From Marsupella aquatica (taxonomy: Eukaryota; Marchantiophyta): a DNA stretch of 64,000 nt. The position numbers and the translations under genes are program-made. The notes below the pieces were generated by a model that saw only the letters and a list, made by a program, of their open reading frames with translations, made no database searches and was not told the origin of the DNA. The stretch covers positions 10,664,001 to 10,728,000 of the forward strand of contig OZ316895.1 in NCBI GenBank assembly GCA_973895155.1. The letters are read 5' to 3'. Shown here one piece after another: positions 60,285 to 64,000 of the stretch (position 1 is its first letter; each line of letters starts with the position of its first letter).

Positions 60285-60815
60285 GAACGTGAATTATGCC
60301 AAGGATCACATTTACAAGTTGGAAGGAGGAACTGCTTCCGTTGACGGAGGACTTGTAAGATCGAGTTTCCAAACAACAACGTGACAGACCCAGGTAAGAT
60401 GGACATTGATTTTCAAGATTTTCAAGGACATGGCAATTAGCATGCTAATTATATGGTGCAACTAGCTAACCACTGAGGCCTGACGTCTCAATCCACTTTG
60501 GCTCCCTTCCTTTTGAATGGTGGCGAGTCTGATGCCCCCAGCAAGAGCAGTTTCTTCGAAGGGATGCGACAGCTTGCCGTAGAGAGAGACATGACTAGCG
60601 ACTAGGCAATGAATTAAGCTCATTGCTACCAACTATGAATGAGATGATGTTACATTTCACACAATGAACTCAGAATGTCACCAATGATATAATAAAACAA
60701 TTGCAGGTAGCCCAGAACTCTTACAAACTGATTGAAGAAAGATCGTCCATTTGCTGAGGAAAAATGTAGCTGCAGCTAAAGGTGATATTATCAGAGGAAA
60801 TAATAGAAATGTACA
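60285..60815 (+). pseudogene. Third SMCHD1-like copy: 3' remnant of hinge and tail exons
   Basis: 60292-60392 encodes YAKDHIYKLEGGTASVDGG, matching the hinge end of gene B (SAKEHFGKFDGGAISLDGG). A TGA and then GTAAGA occur where exon 36 ends. 60480-60545 encodes PDVSIHFGSLPFEWW and, after a frameshift, SLMPPARAV, matching the start of exon 37 (IRFGLVPYEER, SMMPPACVA). 60706-60810 matches the VAQKSSKLSES region of the tail as VAQNSYKLIEE with further stops. The order, spacing and intron position are kept, so this is a decayed tandem gene copy rather than a retrocopy. Exons 1-35 are absent. Confidence 0.75.
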
Positions 60816-61126
60816 TGTCGAATATGAATGAAAGCGACGACTTGGACGTGACAGTGATGCGTGAAATTATGAGTCTCGAAGAATGGCACACATGATTGTG
60901 CCCTTGCTCATAACTTCAGAAACTCGAAATAGCTGCAGCACCTTCGATTGGACATCCATATTGAAACAATTGAGATGATCGGGCAGCAGCTGCGTCTTTT
61001 GTTTTCAAAAGTCAATTTACAAATACCTCCAGCCAACCTGCAGGAAGTAGTAAACCGGTGATTTTGTACAGGAATTGACTTCACAAGGATGTACACACTA
61101 ACTCCTAATTTGCCGATTTACGCTCC
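60816..61126. other. Intergenic, convergent gene ends
   Basis: Short stretch between the third-copy remnant (plus) and the stop codon of the acyl-ACP synthetase gene (minus). It probably contains the latter's 3' UTR. No other feature was seen. Confidence 0.5.
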
Positions 61127-63904
61127 TCAATTCTGTACACTATCGTTCGCAAAGAGCGCCTCAATCTGGGCTTTGTATTGTCGAACAATGATATCCCTCT
61201 TGATCTTCAAAGTTGGGGTCAGTAAGCCATTTTCAACCTGCAATACATGACAAATGAGTGAGTGACCGATCGATGAGAATCGAGTCCAGTTGATCTCTAG
61301 GAACCAAACTAAACATTCATTGTCTTCTACGGAAGGCATTGAGAACCGGACTTCAGGATCCCACTTACTGTAAATGGTTCCTCGATGAAACCAAAAGGGC
61401 CGATTGGAAATTGCATGTCTGCGGACCTGTGCAAGAGATGAAAGAGAAGTCTTCAGCGAGTATGGAGAGCGAAATTTACGGGTAAGGAGGACAGGGGATA
61501 ATTGGAATAGAGAGAAATGTTGCTTTTGAAAGTAGTTTTGCAAATAGAATAGATGACTTACCGCTTCCTCAGGTCCCGCCGAACAGCGTCTTTCAAATCA
61601 TCGTCTGACAAGTTCGCTGCTGAAGGATGTTCTTTGTCGACGACAATCAAAGCTCCTAATCGCCTTTGATCCTGTGTACCAGCACGACAGAGGATTTTTG
61701 TAAACATACATCACTAGCTTCTTACTGTCGAAAATCAATGGATCTTGGATAATGAACCCGGACAGGTGAGAAAGTGAAGTACGAACCTGTCCTACAACGA
61801 CAATCTGCTGCACAAATGCGCTTTGGAGCGCTACTTCCTCCACTTGAGTTGGCTCCACGTTTTCACCTGTCACAAAAGTTTGGCAAATTTCGAGCCCCAT
61901 GAATGTTAGGACTTGGAAGAAAACATGTAGAGGTAACAAAATGACCAAAGGCTGCTAATTAGTTCTAAAAGACATGTAGAAGTAGTAAGTTTCCCATTAT
62001 AAACTAAGCCAAACGATGATAAAGAGTGCCCCAAGCAATAATAGGACCACTTGCCTGTTTTCAAGACAATTGTATCTTTCGCACGGCCATCAAGAACCAA
62101 AGCTCCAGCACATAGCCGGCCACCGCCCCAATCCCTTCTTGGAGCGATCCACCCGAGATCACCAGTGTCAAACCAACCATTTGCATCAATGGCCTTCTTT
62201 GTGGCGACTGGATTCTGAGAATGATGCATTTAAAAAAGTCAACATTCGCTTCTTTCATTTCTCAAATGCTTACTTCTTTGTTACTACATTTCCCATTTTA
62301 TCACGAACTTCCAGAATGCATTCTGTTTAACGGTGAAAGGAGAGTACGAGCCTAAAGGAACGATAAGGACAAGGAAATCAGCACTGTGAGGTGCAGTTCA
62401 CATACCTTGTAATACCCTTTCATAACTTGTGATCCTCGAATTTTGACCACTCCCGTGGTCCCGGGCGGTTGGATGGCATCAGTCTCTGGATCAACAACTT
62501 TGATCTCTGTCTCGGGTATCGGCCATCCTACTGACCCCAGAACCTGTGCACAAGAGTTGACATGATCAAACGTTCATCAAGCACAAATGTCCCCCTTTTC
62601 CCAACACCCCTACACACAATGGTCAAATAAGTTTCTTTCCTTCAATCTGCCAAATATCTGGCATTGCACTATCTATTAATCGGGCTTCAATCTCACACTT
62701 AAGAAGTTCAGCCGGACGGCGTTTTTAAGAGAGTGGCACCCTCGAGCCAGAACAAACCTAAGTAGTACACACTTATACCATGAGAATAATTGAAACGAAA
62801 GGAAGAAGTATGGTCACCTACATTGTTAGTTATCAACCGTGCACTGATGACAGGTGAGGTCTCCGTTAGGCCATACCCATTCAGCACTGTTATACCAATA
62901 GCCTACAAAGCACCACCGTTGCATTAAAGACAAGCTAACTTGATGTGGTGTGAGAATGGCGTGGGATATCCCAATTATCACTTTCGCTGTATATGAATGA
63001 TCAATGCTAGTAACAAACTTCAAATAGTGGCTGTTGAAACTCGGGGAGAGTTTCAATCGCAAGCAATGCGTCTTAGCACCAAAATGTTGGTAGAACGTGT
63101 TGTTCAAACATTCGCAAGATGTGAGAAGTTTCAATGCAAATCCAATACTGCATCGACCCATCAACCTCCTGGCGCCCCAGAAGCTTCCAACTCACCTCAA
63201 AGAATTTGTCTACATTCGACGATAAGCTTCCACCTCCAGTGATAGCAGCCTGAAGACACAGATGGGCAGTCAATAGAATATCACAGCCGAAGAAAATTGG
63301 AGAAGTTCCTTGTACGCCAATTTTTACAGAGCTGCTCATTTTCTCAGATTATTCGATGCCATTAGAGACCCAGAGTGACTTGCTCGTTTACCTGCTTAAT
63401 GGTGATAGCACCCAAAATCTTGGAGTACACCATCTTTTTCGCAAGAAGGTGGATTGGCAACAAAACTAATGCAAGGAAAGATGCTCCCAGCCATTGCACC
63501 ATCGAGATAAATGCATTCCGTTGATACCTTGCATGTGACAGATCTCGGCCCTGTCAAAGTTACCACAAGTTGTGTCAAAACGGCTGGTATCAGCACCCTT
63601 TTTATAGTAAGGAGACTAATGTGTAAAAAGCCTTGCCTGTTTTCTGAATTGGAGGCAAACAAACATTTCCTTCGTAAATACGCCAAAAGATCACATGTCC
63701 CTCCCCAGTCCCCAACCCACCCCTTTCTTCCGAGGTCTCCCACGTGAACCAAAGTCTCCTCACCCTCCACAACATGACTCATAATTGTGTGGGGACTACG
63801 AACGATACCTCATGAATTCTTCGGAAGTCCATGAATTTTAGACTAACATTGATGAGTGCCATGGCAATCATCTTCTTGGCAGCAGAGCCTTGCGCCAGCT
63901 TTCT
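61127..63904 (-). CDS. AAE15/16-like: AAE15/16-type long-chain acyl-ACP synthetase, 3' exons (partial)
   Basis: Adenylate-forming enzyme that would activate fatty acids with ATP for transfer to acyl carrier protein, in plastids in Arabidopsis relatives. Ten exons on the minus strand, listed 5' to 3': 63904-63809, 63550-63392, 63249-63196, 62902-62822, 62543-62406, 62214-62055, 61866-61787, 61671-61562, 61426-61369, 61237-61127. They give 348 C-terminal residues with consistent phases; the full protein should be about 700. Motifs in order: GGGSLSSNVDKFFE, NGYGLTETSPV, GYYK, GWFDTGDLGW, DGRAKDTIVL, ENVEPTQVEE, GLLTPTLKIKR. The two hydrophobic or basic exons before them (ALVLLPIHLLAKKMVYSKI) are typical of AAE15/16 and LACS8/9. 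The intron after 62055 has a GC donor. The first half lies beyond the window. Confidence 0.9.
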
Positions 63905-64000
63905 CTGTACACCACTACATCCTCAAACAGATACTATCAAGATACCATTACTGGAACGAATCCAAGTACTTAATTGAGAACCTCGGAGAGAGACTACGAG
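63905..64000 (-). other. Intron and possible exon edge of the acyl-ACP synthetase gene
   Basis: Sequence upstream of the 63904 exon on the minus strand. The acceptor GTGTACAG ends at 63905. A possible donor (CGAGGTTCTC) lies near the window edge, but the exon to its left is too short to identify. Confidence 0.4.

Noticed and set aside
1-64000. tRNA, rRNA or CRISPR features
   Set aside because: No cloverleaf-like box A/box B pairs, rRNA motifs or spaced palindromic repeats were noticed. The only repeat array (16541-17605) is an ordinary minisatellite.

Overview
This is a nuclear window from a land plant. It holds long genes with many GT-AG introns, degenerate Ty1-copia retrotransposons, MITE-like elements and minisatellites. 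The protein families (a NIK-type LRR-II receptor kinase, a plant SMCHD1/GMI1-type GHKL-hinge ATPase and an AAE15/16-type acyl-ACP synthetase) are embryophyte. Divergence from flowering-plant versions, moderate GC and introns of roughly 100-700 bp suggest a bryophyte or lycophyte. That placement is an inference and no species is claimed.

Layout. 1-3154: 3' part of a decayed copia element (gag, protease, integrase, RNase H, 3' LTR). 3155-7401: intergenic DNA with two related MITE-like elements and the NIK upstream region. 7402-12842 (+): an 11-exon NIK-type receptor kinase of 629 codons, reconstructed with every splice phase consistent. 12843-19256: intergenic, with a third MITE-like locus, a ~1.05 kb minisatellite and a tandemly duplicated leader. 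19257-35758 (+): gene A, a 37-exon SMCHD1/GMI1-like gene of about 2265 codons (ubiquitin-like domain, GHKL ATPase, long middle region, SMC hinge). 35759-44353: a repeat-rich spacer with two copia LTRs, a minus-strand copia RT remnant and duplicated TATA-containing units. 44354-59918 (+): gene B, a full-length paralogue with the same 37-exon architecture but one in-frame TGA at codon 727. About 60285-60815 (+): a decayed 3' fragment of a third copy. 61127-63904 (-): ten 3' exons of an AAE15/16-type gene, which continues past the window edge.

Main result. The window contains a tandem array of SMCHD1/GMI1-like genes at three stages: one intact, one full-length with a single nonsense codon, and one reduced to its last two exons. 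In plants these hinge/GHKL proteins are linked to DNA repair (GMI1) and, through hinge-only DMS3, to RNA-directed DNA methylation. The lineage here keeps a ubiquitin-like N-terminus like animal SMCHD1. It also has Asp where GHKL ATPases usually carry the catalytic Glu. Gene A shows two 22-bp duplications that each create a second 5' splice site, both predicted to give premature stops. The receptor kinase is also unusual: both cysteines and the tryptophan of its LRR N-terminal cap are missing.

Exon coordinates were read by hand from splice signals, reading phase and A/B paralogue comparison. No alignment or database search was run.
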